DNA from: DATHWB01 sp035544575
GTDB lineage: Bacteria > Actinomycetota > Acidimicrobiia > Spongiisociales > ZC4RG35
Length of the DNA stretch: 64,000 bases
NCBI GenBank assembly: GCA_035544575.1
Contig: DATKEC010000132.1
Span: 1 to 64,000, forward strand
Direction of reading: 5' to 3'
Position 1 is the first letter of the stretch; each line of letters starts with the position of its first letter. Positions 24,499-33,024 of the stretch are shown here, piece after piece. The notes below the pieces were generated by a model that was given only the letters and a program-made list of their open reading frames with translations, ran no database searches and was not told where the DNA came from. Both the position numbers and the translations under genes were made by a program.

Positions 24499-25671
24499 AT
24501 GGCGTGGGGGGAGCGGGTGCTGCATGTCGACATAGACGCGTTCTTCGTCGCGGTCGAGCGGCTGCGGAGTCCGGGGCTGCGCGGCAGGCCGGTCGTCGTC
24601 GGGGGGACCGGACCGCGCAGCGTCGTGGCGGCCGCGTCCTACGAAGTTCGGTCGTACGGGATCCGGTCGGCGATGCCGATGTCCCGGGCTCGGGCGCTCT
24701 GCCGGGACTTGATCGTGGTCCCGCCGGACCACGCCGAATACGCCAGGGTGTCCGAAGAGGTGTTCGCGGTGTTCCGATCGTTCACACCGCTGGTCGAGGG
24801 GCTGTCGATCGACGAGGCGTTCCTGGACATCGGCGGCCTCCGGCACCACTTTCCCGGTCCCGCAGAGGTCGGCCACGCCGTGCGAGCGGCGATCGCCGAG
24901 AAGGTCGGGATCACCGCGTCGGTCGGCGTGGCCGCTACCAAGTTCCTCGCCAAGCTCGCCTCCGAGACCGCCAAGCCCGACGGCCTCTGCCACGTCCCGG
25001 CTCACGAGCAGCAGGACTTTCTCGATCCCCTCCGCATCGAGGCCCTGTGGGGAGTGGGCCAGGCCACCCGTGCCGCCCTCGAGACGGTGGGCGTCGAGAC
25101 GGTGGCGGATCTGCGGGCTGTTCCGACACGCGCACTGGAGCGGGCTGTGGGCGCCTCGGTGGCGACTCACCTCGTCGAACTCGCCCACGGGCGCGATCCC
25201 CGCAAGGTCGAGCCCGATCGCGAAGTCAAGTCCGTCTCGGTCGAGGAGACCTACGACACCGACATCACCGGCGAGGCGGCGCTCAGGGTCGAGCTGCGCC
25301 GTCTGGCTGACCGTCTCGGGACCCGTCTCCGCCGGTCTGGGCTGGCGGGGAGGACCATCACCCTCAAAGTGCGGACCTCGGACTTCCAGACGGTGACGCG
25401 CTCGGTGACGCGGCCCGACGCCACGAACGGCGACCGTGACCTGTTCCTGACAGCCGTCCAACTTCTCGACGCCTCCGACCGAGGCGCCAAGCCGATCCGG
25501 CTGCTCGGTATCGGTGTGAGCCATCTGGTCTCGACCGAGGAAGCCGTGCAACTCGTCACGACCGGCGACCCGCGGTGGAACGATCTCGATGCCGCCGTCG
25601 ACGCCATCCGCCGCCGATTCGGCGACGACGCGGTCGGTCCGGCAGGTCTCGCCGACCTGGACGAAAAGTGA
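24499..25671 (+). CDS. dinB: DNA polymerase IV (Y family)
   Basis: A 390-residue translesion DNA polymerase. Catalytic acidic residues are Asp11/Asp13 in HVDIDAFFVAVE and Asp105/Glu106 in LSIDEAFLDI. The palm, the helix-hairpin-helix (EALWGVGQATRAALETVGV) and the little-finger domain (from about residue 235) are complete. ATG 24499 is chosen because upstream in-frame codons fall in the repeat arm. There is no usual ribosome-binding site, the arm ending in AAAAAGCG 4 nt before the ATG. A terminal beta-clamp-binding pentapeptide is not obvious. Control by the CGCGTC-N6-GACGCG palindrome is possible. Confidence 0.93.
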   Translation: MAWGERVLHVDIDAFFVAVERLRSPGLRGRPVVVGGTGPRSVVAAASYEVRSYGIRSAMPMSRARALCRDLIVVPPDHAEYARVSEEVFAVFRSFTPLVEGLSIDEAFLDIGGLRHHFPGPAEVGHAVRAAIAEKVGITASVGVAATKFLAKLASETAKPDGLCHVPAHEQQDFLDPLRIEALWGVGQATRAALETVGVETVADLRAVPTRALERAVGASVATHLVELAHGRDPRKVEPDREVKSVSVEETYDTDITGEAALRVELRRLADRLGTRLRRSGLAGRTITLKVRTSDFQTVTRSVTRPDATNGDRDLFLTAVQLLDASDRGAKPIRLLGIGVSHLVSTEEAVQLVTTGDPRWNDLDAAVDAIRRRFGDDAVGPAGLADLDEK

Positions 25672-25715
25672 GAATGTCGACCCGCTCGCCCTGTTCGTAG
25701 ATTCCTGCTCGACCG

Positions 25716-25721
25716 TATACT
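25716..25721 (+). promoter_or_regulatory. Candidate -10 element TATACT for the DUF3040 gene
   Basis: TATACT lies 36 nt before the DUF3040 start. A matching -35 is not clear, so only the -10 is proposed. Confidence 0.35.
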
Positions 25722-25757
25722 GGGGCAACCCACACCACGGTGGAGTGAACGGCCGAC

Positions 25758-26093
25758 ATGCCACTCGACGACCACGAACAACGCATCCTCGACGAGATCG
25801 AGCGTCAGTTCTACGAAGAGGACCCAGACCTCGCGCTGGCGGTACGGAACATCGACCGCTCCGGTCGCTTCGGCGTGCGCTATCCGCTGGTGGGTCTCGT
25901 CGTCGGGATGATCCTGGTGCTCGCCACCTTCACCACGTCGACTCCTCTCGCCATTTTCGGCTTCGTGCTGATGGTGGCTTCGGCGACTGCGCTCGCCTAC
26001 GGAATCCGCAACCGGATCCAGGCCGGGGCTCGCACCGCCACCCCGCCGGACGCGTCATCTTCGAATTGGTACCGCCGCTTTCGTCGCGGCTGA
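25758..26093 (+). CDS. DUF3040 family membrane protein
   Basis: A 111-residue actinobacterial DUF3040 protein. The N-terminus (MPLDDHEQRILDEIERQFY, then EDPDLA) is the family signature, followed by two membrane helices at about 40-59 and 62-82 and a basic tail. The function is unknown; in other actinobacteria the gene is often near mraZ or dinB-type genes, and here it follows dinB. The start is ATG 25758. Confidence 0.85.
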   Translation: MPLDDHEQRILDEIERQFYEEDPDLALAVRNIDRSGRFGVRYPLVGLVVGMILVLATFTTSTPLAIFGFVLMVASATALAYGIRNRIQAGARTATPPDASSSNWYRRFRRG

Positions 26094-26174
26094 CACCCCA
26101 CCGCTAGAGTGACGCCCCCTTGGTGCTTCCGACGTTCGACGTCCGGGCCGCCAAGGGCCGCACAAGTGAAGGTG

Positions 26175-26208
26175 GGACCGGTCGTGTGTGCCATGCACCC
26201 CCCGGTCC
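26175..26208 (+). promoter_or_regulatory. Leader hairpin before the MerR-like gene
   Basis: A perfect 7-bp inverted repeat, GGACCGG at 26175-26181 and CCGGTCC at 26202-26208, with a 20-nt loop, 24 nt upstream of the regulator's TTG start. It could be an operator or an RNA hairpin; nothing decides between them. Confidence 0.35.
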
Positions 26209-26232
26209 TGGCAACGATTGAGAGAGGTTCCG

Positions 26233-26730
26233 TTGCGAGAAGGATTTACCGCCCAGCAGGCACAGTCACTCACCGGGTGCACGCATCATCAGCTCCGGTA
26301 TTGGGATCGGGTGGGCCTGGTGGCGCCCACGATCCAGGGCACCGGCGGTCGTCCCGGTGTTCGCCGGCTCTATTCGTTCCGAGACCTCGTCGCATTGCGT
26401 GTCGTGCGTAGTCTTCTCGACAACGGGATGTCGCTGCAGCGCGTCCGTCGGGCGTGGGACTATCTGCGTCGGAATGCCGACATGGACGGCCACCTCGCCG
26501 AGGTGAAGCTCGTCACTGACGGCCACACGATCTTTCGCATCGCCCGTGACGACGGCCAACTCATGGATGCGCTGCGGGAGGGCCAGCTGGCGTTCTTCGT
26601 TGCGATCGACGAGATCACCCGAACCGTGGAAGAGGATGTCAGCCGCTTCGAGCTCGACCGCAGCGAGTTCCTGGCGATGCTGCGTCGGGTCGAGGACGAC
26701 GTCGCCGAGGAGTTGGCGGCCGAAGGCTGA
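26233..26730 (+). CDS. MerR-family transcriptional regulator
   Basis: A 165-residue protein with a MerR-type winged helix at the N-terminus: GFTAQQAQSLTGCTHHQLRY, then WDRVGLV and the wing RRLYSFRDLVALRVVRSLLD. The region after residue 90 is helical and acidic and lacks the metal-binding cysteines of MerR/CueR. The start is TTG 26233, chosen because AGAGAGG sits 6 nt upstream and the family fold begins just after; a GTG at 26188 would add 15 unlikely residues. The target is unknown. It ends 8 nt from the convergent transglutaminase gene. Confidence 0.82.
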   Translation: MREGFTAQQAQSLTGCTHHQLRYWDRVGLVAPTIQGTGGRPGVRRLYSFRDLVALRVVRSLLDNGMSLQRVRRAWDYLRRNADMDGHLAEVKLVTDGHTIFRIARDDGQLMDALREGQLAFFVAIDEITRTVEEDVSRFELDRSEFLAMLRRVEDDVAEELAAEG

Positions 26731-26738
26731 CACCCCGT

Positions 26739-29060
26739 TCAGCGCTTGCGCAGCGATCTGAGTTGGAGTCCGGCGACCAGCCGATCCCATCGACCGTACC
26801 GACGGGTGAGCCGCCCGTCCGCCTTTTCGAATGCCGCTCTGCCGTCGCCCCGTGGCGTGCCCCCGTAGGTTCTGGCCGTGTAGAGCGTGGCGAGCGGAAC
26901 GAGGTCCTCGTGGTAGGAGTCGGCGAGTTCGATCGGCGTGGCTGAGACGGGGACGTCCCCGCCGAGGTCGCGCAACCGGTCGACGATCTCGTCCCAGGCG
27001 GCGTCGATGTTCCCGGTGTGAATGGCCGCCAGTCGCCGCCGCCGCCTCCACCACTTGTAGGCGGGGATCATGGCCGAGCCGACGGCTCCAAGGAGGAGTC
27101 CGGTACCCCACCACGGCATCTCGAAGCCGGTGTCGACGTCCAGTGCGGGTGTGGCGTCGCCACCGAGTATGTCGATCTCCGGTCCGAGGAATGGTCGTTC
27201 TCCGGCGGCGATCGGCGAGCCGGTGCTGTCGATGTCGGTCGGTGCCGGCACGTACTCGCGGAGGTCGAAGCCCACATCTGCCAGCAGCGGCACGTTCACC
27301 CCGTCGGAGCGAGGCGTCGGGTCGAACCGAACCCAGCCCTGCCCGTTCATCCACAGTTCCACCCAGGCATGGGCGTTGCGCTCGCGTACGACGATCACAT
27401 TGGTGCCGTCGCTCTGTTGCTGGACGTCTCCCGGTGTGAACCCCAGCACCACCCGGCTGGGGATCCCGAGCGTCCGGGCCATGACGCCCATCGCGGTGGC
27501 GAACTGTTCGCAGTAGCCGGTGCGGTAGTTGTTCGAGTCGGAGTCGAGCAGCCAGTCGGCGAGGTCGAGGGACGTGTGGCCGGTGTCGACGTCGGTGCTG
27601 TACTGGAAGTTCCGCGGGTCGCGGAGCCATGCTTCGAGGATGAGGGCCTTCTCGAAGGTGGTGGTGCCTTCGACGGTCACCGTCCTCGCCAGGTTGCGCA
27701 CTTCGACCGGCGTGTCGTCGGGGAGTTCGAGGTAGTCCGTGATGTCGTCGGGCCGGTCGAGGAAGCGCGGGCTCTGGGGAGCGCCGGGGAAGACGCCGGC
27801 TTCGGCTGCCTCTGCGAAGATCGGCGAGAGGATGCCGCCGGTCGACGCCAGATAGTTCAGGTCGGGAATGGGAACGTTGGCTTCGATCTCGTACTCCCAG
27901 CCGGGATTGGTGCGCAGGTCGATTCCGACCGAGCCGTCCTGACGGACCCGGAATCCTTCTCGGATCAGGTCCTCGTCGCTGCGGAGGGCGTACGGGGAGT
28001 ACAGCGTCGGCAGCACCGATTCCCGGAGTCCGGCCACCAGTACCCGTGCCGCCACCGGCACGGTCGTCCCCTGGAAGGCGAGGTCCTCACGTTCCCAGCG
28101 CGTCGCCCCCTGCTTGACCCAGCTGCTGTCTCCGATCCCCCAGTATTCGCCGTCATAGTTCTCGAGGGTGATGAGCTTCCAGTAGAGCTCAGCGTTGGGC
28201 GGCGCCGAATCCGAGACCGTCGCATAGAAGAGGGGGTCTTCGGAGAGGGACACGAGGCTCTGCTGCATGCCGACGAAGAGGTTGAACGAGCCGCCGCCGT
28301 AGAGGCCGGATCCGATCCCCGTCTGGGAGCGCCATTGCAGCGTGCCGGATTCGGGAACAGAGGCGGCAAACGTGTTGGCGGCCACTACTGCTCCGCCGGC
28401 GCCGACTGCCGCCACCGCCACCGCCGCCGCGAACGACACCCGCGGAATCAGCATCCCGGTTCGGGCCCGCAATCGCCCGGCCGCCGGGTTGCCCGGGTTG
28501 GCCATGGCCACCACTGAGAGTCCGGCCACCGTGGCGAAGGCGATGAGCCAGGCCAGACCGGGCGCGCGCCGGTCGAGCGTGGCGAGTTGGAGATAGAAGG
28601 CGATGGCCGGAACCGTGACGAGCCATGGCCGGCGGCCGAGGATGCCGACTGCCCCGAACGCCCCCAGCAACCAATACACGAAGGCGAGCACGGCAACGAG
28701 CCCGGCGACCGGAAGCACCGGTGCCGCCCCGAACCGAATGATCTCGAGTGCGAAGGCCATCTCGCCTCGGAACGTGGCGAGGGTTTCTGCGGTGGGGATC
28801 ACGCCGGCCACCAACGTGGCGGGAGCGGTGATCCGGAGTACCGCCAGCGCGAGCCCGACGACGTTCACTGCGATGACGGCGGGTGCGGAGAGTCGGTACG
28901 AGCGTGCCACCCACGTGAAGACCGCGCCGAGCACCACCGCCGCCAACAGCACGATCTGCCACGCCGGACCGTCGCTCTGCGGCTGCAGCAGCCTGCCGAG
29001 CCGGGCGAGGCTCAGGACGACGGCGCTGAGGCCGGTCAGCCAGACGAAGCGTTCGACCAT
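26739..29060 (-). CDS. Transglutaminase-like membrane protein (TgpA/DUF3488-DUF4129 type)
   Basis: A 773-residue integral membrane protein. About six helices fill residues 1-190, another lies at about 205-230, then an extracytoplasmic transglutaminase-like domain with Cys517 (TGYCEQFATAMGVMARTLGI), the His in NAHAWVELW and the Asp in VRFDPTPR. A final helix near 655-675 leads to a cytoplasmic tail resembling DUF4129. It is the third gene of the MoxR-DUF58-TgpA operon, a common bacterial set with no settled role. ATG 29060 is chosen over upstream ATGs because the hydrophobic start follows directly; it overlaps the DUF58 gene by 25 nt. Confidence 0.9.
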   Translation of the reverse strand: MVERFVWLTGLSAVVLSLARLGRLLQPQSDGPAWQIVLLAAVVLGAVFTWVARSYRLSAPAVIAVNVVGLALAVLRITAPATLVAGVIPTAETLATFRGEMAFALEIIRFGAAPVLPVAGLVAVLAFVYWLLGAFGAVGILGRRPWLVTVPAIAFYLQLATLDRRAPGLAWLIAFATVAGLSVVAMANPGNPAAGRLRARTGMLIPRVSFAAAVAVAAVGAGGAVVAANTFAASVPESGTLQWRSQTGIGSGLYGGGSFNLFVGMQQSLVSLSEDPLFYATVSDSAPPNAELYWKLITLENYDGEYWGIGDSSWVKQGATRWEREDLAFQGTTVPVAARVLVAGLRESVLPTLYSPYALRSDEDLIREGFRVRQDGSVGIDLRTNPGWEYEIEANVPIPDLNYLASTGGILSPIFAEAAEAGVFPGAPQSPRFLDRPDDITDYLELPDDTPVEVRNLARTVTVEGTTTFEKALILEAWLRDPRNFQYSTDVDTGHTSLDLADWLLDSDSNNYRTGYCEQFATAMGVMARTLGIPSRVVLGFTPGDVQQQSDGTNVIVVRERNAHAWVELWMNGQGWVRFDPTPRSDGVNVPLLADVGFDLREYVPAPTDIDSTGSPIAAGERPFLGPEIDILGGDATPALDVDTGFEMPWWGTGLLLGAVGSAMIPAYKWWRRRRRLAAIHTGNIDAAWDEIVDRLRDLGGDVPVSATPIELADSYHEDLVPLATLYTARTYGGTPRGDGRAAFEKADGRLTRRYGRWDRLVAGLQLRSLRKR

Positions 29061-30214
29061 GTCTTTCCCACAACTTTTGCCCATGCCGCCGCCCATGACT
29101 CGGTGGGGGTGACATTGAGCGTGACTGCTCCGGCCCGCTGGAATGCGATCTCGCCGCTGGAGGCTGTCTCGCTGGCCGACATCACGACAGTCGTCCGGTA
29201 CTCCCGCGCCATCAGCCGCTGGACTTCGAGGAGATCCGAGTCGGGGATTCCCGTCACCAGCACAAGGGCGCCGCCGCGTCCCACCGACTTGAGCCGGGCG
29301 GCGACCCCGCGGATGTCCAGGCGGCCCTCACGTTCGACCACCGCCAGCTTTTCCATCACCGCGCTGTACTGGCTGATCGGCGTGGCCGCCACGCCACCTG
29401 CCCACAGGTCAGCGTCGAATCCTTCCCTGGCGAGGTGGCGGACGATGGAGGCAGCACCCCGTACTGCTTTTTCGAAGCACTCTTCGGACTCGTATGTCCT
29501 CCAGCGCAGGTCGAGGATGACCAGGGCTCGACTCTGCCAGGGCGTCTCGAGTTGGCGGATCATGAGTTCGTCCTTCTTGGCAGATGACGGCCAGTGGACA
29601 CGCCGGAGGTCGTCGCCGAACACGTACTCGCGCAGCGTGTAGAAATCTTCTCCTCCCCGCTGGGAGAACTCGGGCCGCGACGCCTGCATGGCCGGGTCCC
29701 TGCCACGGGTCATCGGGAAGCCGACGAGGTCTTCGACCTCGGGATAGACGATGAGTCGGTCCACCGCGGGTACCAGCACCGTGGCCTTCGCCAGCCGGAG
29801 CGGATCGGTGACGGTGGCTGTCACCGGACCGACGGGGTAGACGCCTCGTGGCCGACACAGGATCTGGTATTCGGCGTTTCCGGCCATGCCTGGTCCGATC
29901 GTTCCTGCTTCGAACACGGCTCGCCCGAGCGACCCCACCTCGTCGACGAAGGCCACGTTGGTGAGCGTGCGCCGGCCGTGGTTGGTGATGACCGCATCGA
30001 CGGCGGCGCGGTCGCCTTCGTGGACGAGGCTGGGGGAGAGTCGGCGGACCACGCCGACGTTGGGTCGGGAAAGTCTGGTGATGGCCAAGGCAGCCACCAG
30101 GGCCACCGCCACGATGACGCCCGCCGCGAGCAGTTCGATCTCGCCGAGGCTGACCCAGAGGACCACCAGTGCCGCCGCCACCCCGAGCCCGGCCCATCCG
30201 CGGTCGGTCAGCAT
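29036..30214 (-). CDS. DUF58 domain-containing membrane protein
   Basis: A 392-residue protein with two N-terminal membrane helices (about 8-47), a beta-rich middle region and the DUF58 core at about 190-240: the stretch DFYTLREYVFGDDLRRVHWP followed by SAKKDELMIRQLE. The C-terminal part resembles a von Willebrand factor A fold, as usual for the family. It lies directly between moxR (1-nt gap) and the transglutaminase gene. Such proteins work with the MoxR ATPase, probably at the membrane, on an unknown substrate. Confidence 0.9.
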   Translation of the reverse strand: MLTDRGWAGLGVAAALVVLWVSLGEIELLAAGVIVAVALVAALAITRLSRPNVGVVRRLSPSLVHEGDRAAVDAVITNHGRRTLTNVAFVDEVGSLGRAVFEAGTIGPGMAGNAEYQILCRPRGVYPVGPVTATVTDPLRLAKATVLVPAVDRLIVYPEVEDLVGFPMTRGRDPAMQASRPEFSQRGGEDFYTLREYVFGDDLRRVHWPSSAKKDELMIRQLETPWQSRALVILDLRWRTYESEECFEKAVRGAASIVRHLAREGFDADLWAGGVAATPISQYSAVMEKLAVVEREGRLDIRGVAARLKSVGRGGALVLVTGIPDSDLLEVQRLMAREYRTTVVMSASETASSGEIAFQRAGAVTLNVTPTESWAAAWAKVVGKTWSNASSG

Positions 30215-30215
30215 G

Positions 30216-31235
30216 TCAGGTGGCCATGCGGCTACTGCCTGGCACCGTCAAGTTGCGTAGCACCGAGCCGAGCACGTCTTCGATGGCCGTCCCGCGCATC
30301 TGTGCTTCGGGCCGCAGCGCCATCCGATGAGCCATCGTGGGAACGGCGAGTGCCTTCACGTCGTCGGGTGTCACATACTCCCGGCCCTGGACCGCCGCCC
30401 GAACCCTGGCGAGGCGCTGCAGCGCCAGCGACGAACGGGGGGAGGCACCCAGCAGCAGCTCTTCGTGGCTGCGGGTGGCCTCGACGATGGATATCACGTA
30501 TCCCTGGATCGAGGGAGCCACGTGGATGCGACGGGCCACGTCGATCATCGAGACGACGTCGTCTGCGGAGATGACAGGTGCGAGGTCGTGGAAACCTGAG
30601 CGAACACCGTGCGTGTTCATCATCTCGAGTTCCTTCTCCCGCGTCGGGTAGCCGATACGGACCCGCATGGTGAAACGGTCCAGCTGGGCTTCGGGGAGGG
30701 GATAGGTGCCTTCGTGTTCGAGTGGGTTCTGGGTGGCGACCACCATGAACGGCGCGTCCAGCTCGCGTGTGATCCCGTCCGATGTGACCTGGCGTTCTTC
30801 CATCGCTTCGAGAAGCGCCGCCTGGGTCTTGGGGCTGGCCCGGTTGATCTCGTCGCCGACGACGATGTTGGCGAAGATCGCACCCGGCTTGAAGACGAAC
30901 TCGGAGGCCTGGCGGTCCCACACGCTCACGCCGGTCACGTCGGAGGGGAGCAGGTCGGGTGTGAACTGGATGCGGTGGAACGTGCAGTCGATACTGCGGG
31001 CGATGGACTTGGCGAGCAGCGTCTTTCCGACGCCGGGTACGTCTTCGATGAGGACGTGGCCTTCGGCGAAGAGCGCGGACAGAACGAGTTCGATGACGTC
31101 GCGCTTGCCCTGGATGACGGTCTCGACGTTGGATGCGACGACGTCGAATCGCTCGGCGAACCACTCCACCCGTTCGTCTTCGACCGGTGTCTCGACTGAT
31201 GTCAACGTGGATCTCTCCCCGATGGCGGATGTCAC
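30216..31235 (-). CDS. MoxR-type AAA+ ATPase
   Basis: A 339-residue AAA+ ATPase of the MoxR group. Walker A is EDVPGVGKTLLAKS, Walker B VVGDEINRA, sensor 1 ATQNPLEHEGTYPLPEAQLD, and the C-terminal lid contains the expected SPRSSLALQRLARVRA. MoxR ATPases act as chaperones that activate partner proteins carrying VWA/MIDAS domains; here the DUF58 protein is the obvious partner. It is the first gene of the three-gene operon, transcribed divergently from the small genes starting at 31347. Confidence 0.92.
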   Translation of the reverse strand: MTSAIGERSTLTSVETPVEDERVEWFAERFDVVASNVETVIQGKRDVIELVLSALFAEGHVLIEDVPGVGKTLLAKSIARSIDCTFHRIQFTPDLLPSDVTGVSVWDRQASEFVFKPGAIFANIVVGDEINRASPKTQAALLEAMEERQVTSDGITRELDAPFMVVATQNPLEHEGTYPLPEAQLDRFTMRVRIGYPTREKELEMMNTHGVRSGFHDLAPVISADDVVSMIDVARRIHVAPSIQGYVISIVEATRSHEELLLGASPRSSLALQRLARVRAAVQGREYVTPDDVKALAVPTMAHRMALRPEAQMRGTAIEDVLGSVLRNLTVPGSSRMAT

Positions 31236-31346
31236 GGCACTCTACCCCTGGTCAGATTCAAGCCCTCGGGTAGCCTTATGGCTAGGGAGTGAAACACATG
31301 TCGGGCTCGGCTGGGTCGGATCCGATGAAGATGATGTGGGGCAGAA

Positions 31347-31589
31347 ATGGGCAACATGATGGGGCAGTCCTTCCGGGATCGGCTTCGACTCGTGATATCA
31401 GCGTGGGTGACGGGCGTCGCGCACGTCCGGAGGGACTGGTGGAAGCGCCCCCCTTTCCTGCCAATGCCCTCACCGCGCCACCTCCGGTGGCGTCGGATGA
31501 CCGCGTACGGGTCGGACCGGCCGGCGCAGCGGCGGGACGTGGTGGCCTTTCTGCTGTGGGCGGATCGGCACCGCAAGGCGACAACATGA
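31347..31589 (+). CDS. Small conserved-type basic protein
   Basis: An 80-residue Trp/Arg/Pro-rich protein (DWWKRPPFLPMPSPRHLRWR, then RMTAYG). I recall short actinobacterial proteins with the same order of features: an amphipathic N-terminus, a WW-Arg-Pro-Phe-Leu-Pro segment, a T-A-Y-G motif, and a C-terminal DVVAFLLW helix. No function is known to me. The start ATG 31347 could be replaced by ATG 31356 or 31359. Its stop overlaps the next start (ATGATG), so the two are coupled. A longer in-frame extension of the next gene would overlap it and is not used. Confidence 0.6.
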   Translation: MGNMMGQSFRDRLRLVISAWVTGVAHVRRDWWKRPPFLPMPSPRHLRWRRMTAYGSDRPAQRRDVVAFLLWADRHRKATT

Positions 31590-32179
31590 TGGGTCTCGAA
31601 GATCGCCTCCGCCGGGTTCAAGGCGTTGCCGACATCACAGTCGAACTCGGCGATGCCGGGCTCGAGTCGATTCGGGTCAGGATCGACGAGGGAACCGAGG
31701 AGTCCTCGGTTCTCGACGAGATTCGCCGCATCCTGGTGGCATACGGATTGCGGTCCCGCAAGGCGGAGCATCCGAGGATCGACGGCGACGCATCACGGTC
31801 GATCGGCGAGTCCGAGGCCCCGCTTCGTCCACGCATCAATGTGGGTCCACGCGGCGAAGGCCTGTATGTCCGGCTCACTGAGGGCGAACGGATCGTCGAG
31901 CGGGCGGGTGAGAAGTCGCCGCTGGGAGTGGCTCAGGCGATGGTCGAGGCGGTGGCCGCCTGGCGCGGAGTGGAACCTCCCGGTCGGATCGCCCTCGCCC
32001 TCGACGAACTCGATGCCACTCCCGTTGTGACGATGCTCGCCCGACGCGACGGTCGAACCGCCGTCGCCGCCGCGTCATGCCAGGTCTCCCTGGCCGGCGG
32101 GATGTATCAGGTGGCTGACGGCGTGCTGACCGGGCTCGAGCCGATCGAACTGGCAAGCAGCCCGAACCTGTCGGATTAA
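31586..32179 (+). CDS. Protein of unknown function (MGLEDRL-type)
   Basis: A 197-residue acidic protein. Residues 1-45 show an alternating strand-helix pattern (LEDRLRRVQGVADITVEL), about 46-60 a helix ending in EIRRILVAYGLRS, about 60-85 a polar linker, and 85-190 a second domain (VRLTEGERIVERAGEKS). I do not recognise it as a named family. ATG 31586 overlaps the stop of the small basic protein gene; ATG 31589 is equivalent. An HNH endonuclease gene follows after 12 nt. There is no membrane segment. Confidence 0.65.
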   Translation: MMGLEDRLRRVQGVADITVELGDAGLESIRVRIDEGTEESSVLDEIRRILVAYGLRSRKAEHPRIDGDASRSIGESEAPLRPRINVGPRGEGLYVRLTEGERIVERAGEKSPLGVAQAMVEAVAAWRGVEPPGRIALALDELDATPVVTMLARRDGRTAVAAASCQVSLAGGMYQVADGVLTGLEPIELASSPNLSD

Positions 32180-32191
32180 CCTGCCGGAGGC

Positions 32192-32689
32192 GTGACACGG
32201 GCTCTGGTACTCAATGCCTCGTATGAGCCACTTTCAGTGGTGAGTGCGCGTCGCGCCGTCGTTCTCGTCATCCACGGCAAGGCTGTTGCGGTCGCCGACC
32301 GTGACGACGAGTGGCGTGCCGAGAGGCTGTCAGTCCGCGTTCCGTCCGTGGTCAAACTGACCTCGTTCGTGAACGTGCCGTATGTGAGAACGGTGCCGGT
32401 GACTCGCCGAGCCGTCTTCGGGCGGGACGACTACCGGTGCCAGTACTGCCCGGATGTCGCCGAGAGCATCGATCACGTCGTACCACGCTCGCGGGGCGGC
32501 CAGCACGTCTGGGAGAACGTGGTCGCCTCGTGCCGTCGCTGCAACGTGCGCAAGGGCAACCGCACCCCCGCCGAGGCGGGCATGCCGCTGATGCGCGACC
32601 CACGCGCTCCCAAACGCTACGGCTGGATCTACGCCTCGACCGGCTTCGCAGTCGACCCCTCCTGGCGCCCCTACCTCCAAACCGCCTGA
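32192..32689 (+). CDS. HNH endonuclease family protein
   Basis: A 165-residue HNH protein of the small actinobacterial type. Zinc-site cysteines are in CQYCPD and CRRCN; the core motif is SIDHVVPRSRGGQHVWENVV. The N-terminal LVLNASYEPLSVVSARRAV and the C-terminal KRYGWIYAS segment are usual for this group. The start is GTG 32192 with GGAGG just upstream; a TAACCT box lies 9 nt before it. Its cellular role is uncertain; it is not part of a visible restriction system. It is the last gene before the dcw cluster. Confidence 0.85.
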   Translation: MTRALVLNASYEPLSVVSARRAVVLVIHGKAVAVADRDDEWRAERLSVRVPSVVKLTSFVNVPYVRTVPVTRRAVFGRDDYRCQYCPDVAESIDHVVPRSRGGQHVWENVVASCRRCNVRKGNRTPAEAGMPLMRDPRAPKRYGWIYASTGFAVDPSWRPYLQTA

Positions 32690-32708
32690 CCCCCGTTTCC
32701 TCCCCAGA

Positions 32709-32725
32709 GCCGGACGGAGTCCGGC
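32709..32725 (+). terminator. Hairpin after the HNH gene
   Basis: A perfect inverted repeat GCCGGAC-GGA-GTCCGGC starting 19 nt after the HNH stop. No T-tract; probably a terminator separating the HNH transcript from mraZ. Confidence 0.5.
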
Positions 32726-32798
32726 GGAGTGGGGGAGGTGTCCCCGACGTGTAGCGGCGGGGACGGAGGGGGTTCTGGCTGGCGCGGGGTCGGGGACA

Positions 32799-32952
32799 CC
32801 CCCTTCGTCCGGTCCGCTGCGCGTCCCGGCCACTTCCCCCGCTTCGGCCCTGCGGGCCGGGGGGAAGCAACGGCGAGCCACCCCCCTTCGTCCGGTCCGC
32901 TGCGCGTCCCGGCCACTTCCCCGCTTCGGCCCTGCGGGCCGGCGGGAAGCAA
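32799..32952. repeat. Two 71-72-nt direct repeats
   Basis: Copy 1 is at 32799-32870 and copy 2 at 32882-32952, 11 nt apart, differing by one missing C and one or two substitutions. Each copy contains the hairpin GGCCC-TGC-GGGCC and ends in GGGAAGCAA. The 3' part of the unit recurs in reverse orientation after divIVA (49874-49900). Confidence 0.8.
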
Positions 32953-33024
32953 TGGAGCAGGCGCAGCGGCGGGGACGGAGGGGGGCGATCCACCCGCCCG
33001 CGGGTGGGAAAGTGTCACATAGTG

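Noticed and set aside
27018..28517. 499-codon plus-strand frame opposite the transglutaminase gene
   Set aside because: Antisense to a clear transglutaminase domain with catalytic Cys, His and Asp.
31289..31585. N-terminal extension of the 31586 gene
   Set aside because: It would overlap the 80-residue basic protein completely, is low-complexity (Gly/Ala/Pro-rich), and the conserved-looking start is at the coupled ATG 31586.
32799..32952. CRISPR array
   Set aside because: Only two copies, the units are 71-72 nt with an 11-nt gap, very GC-rich, and there are no cas genes.
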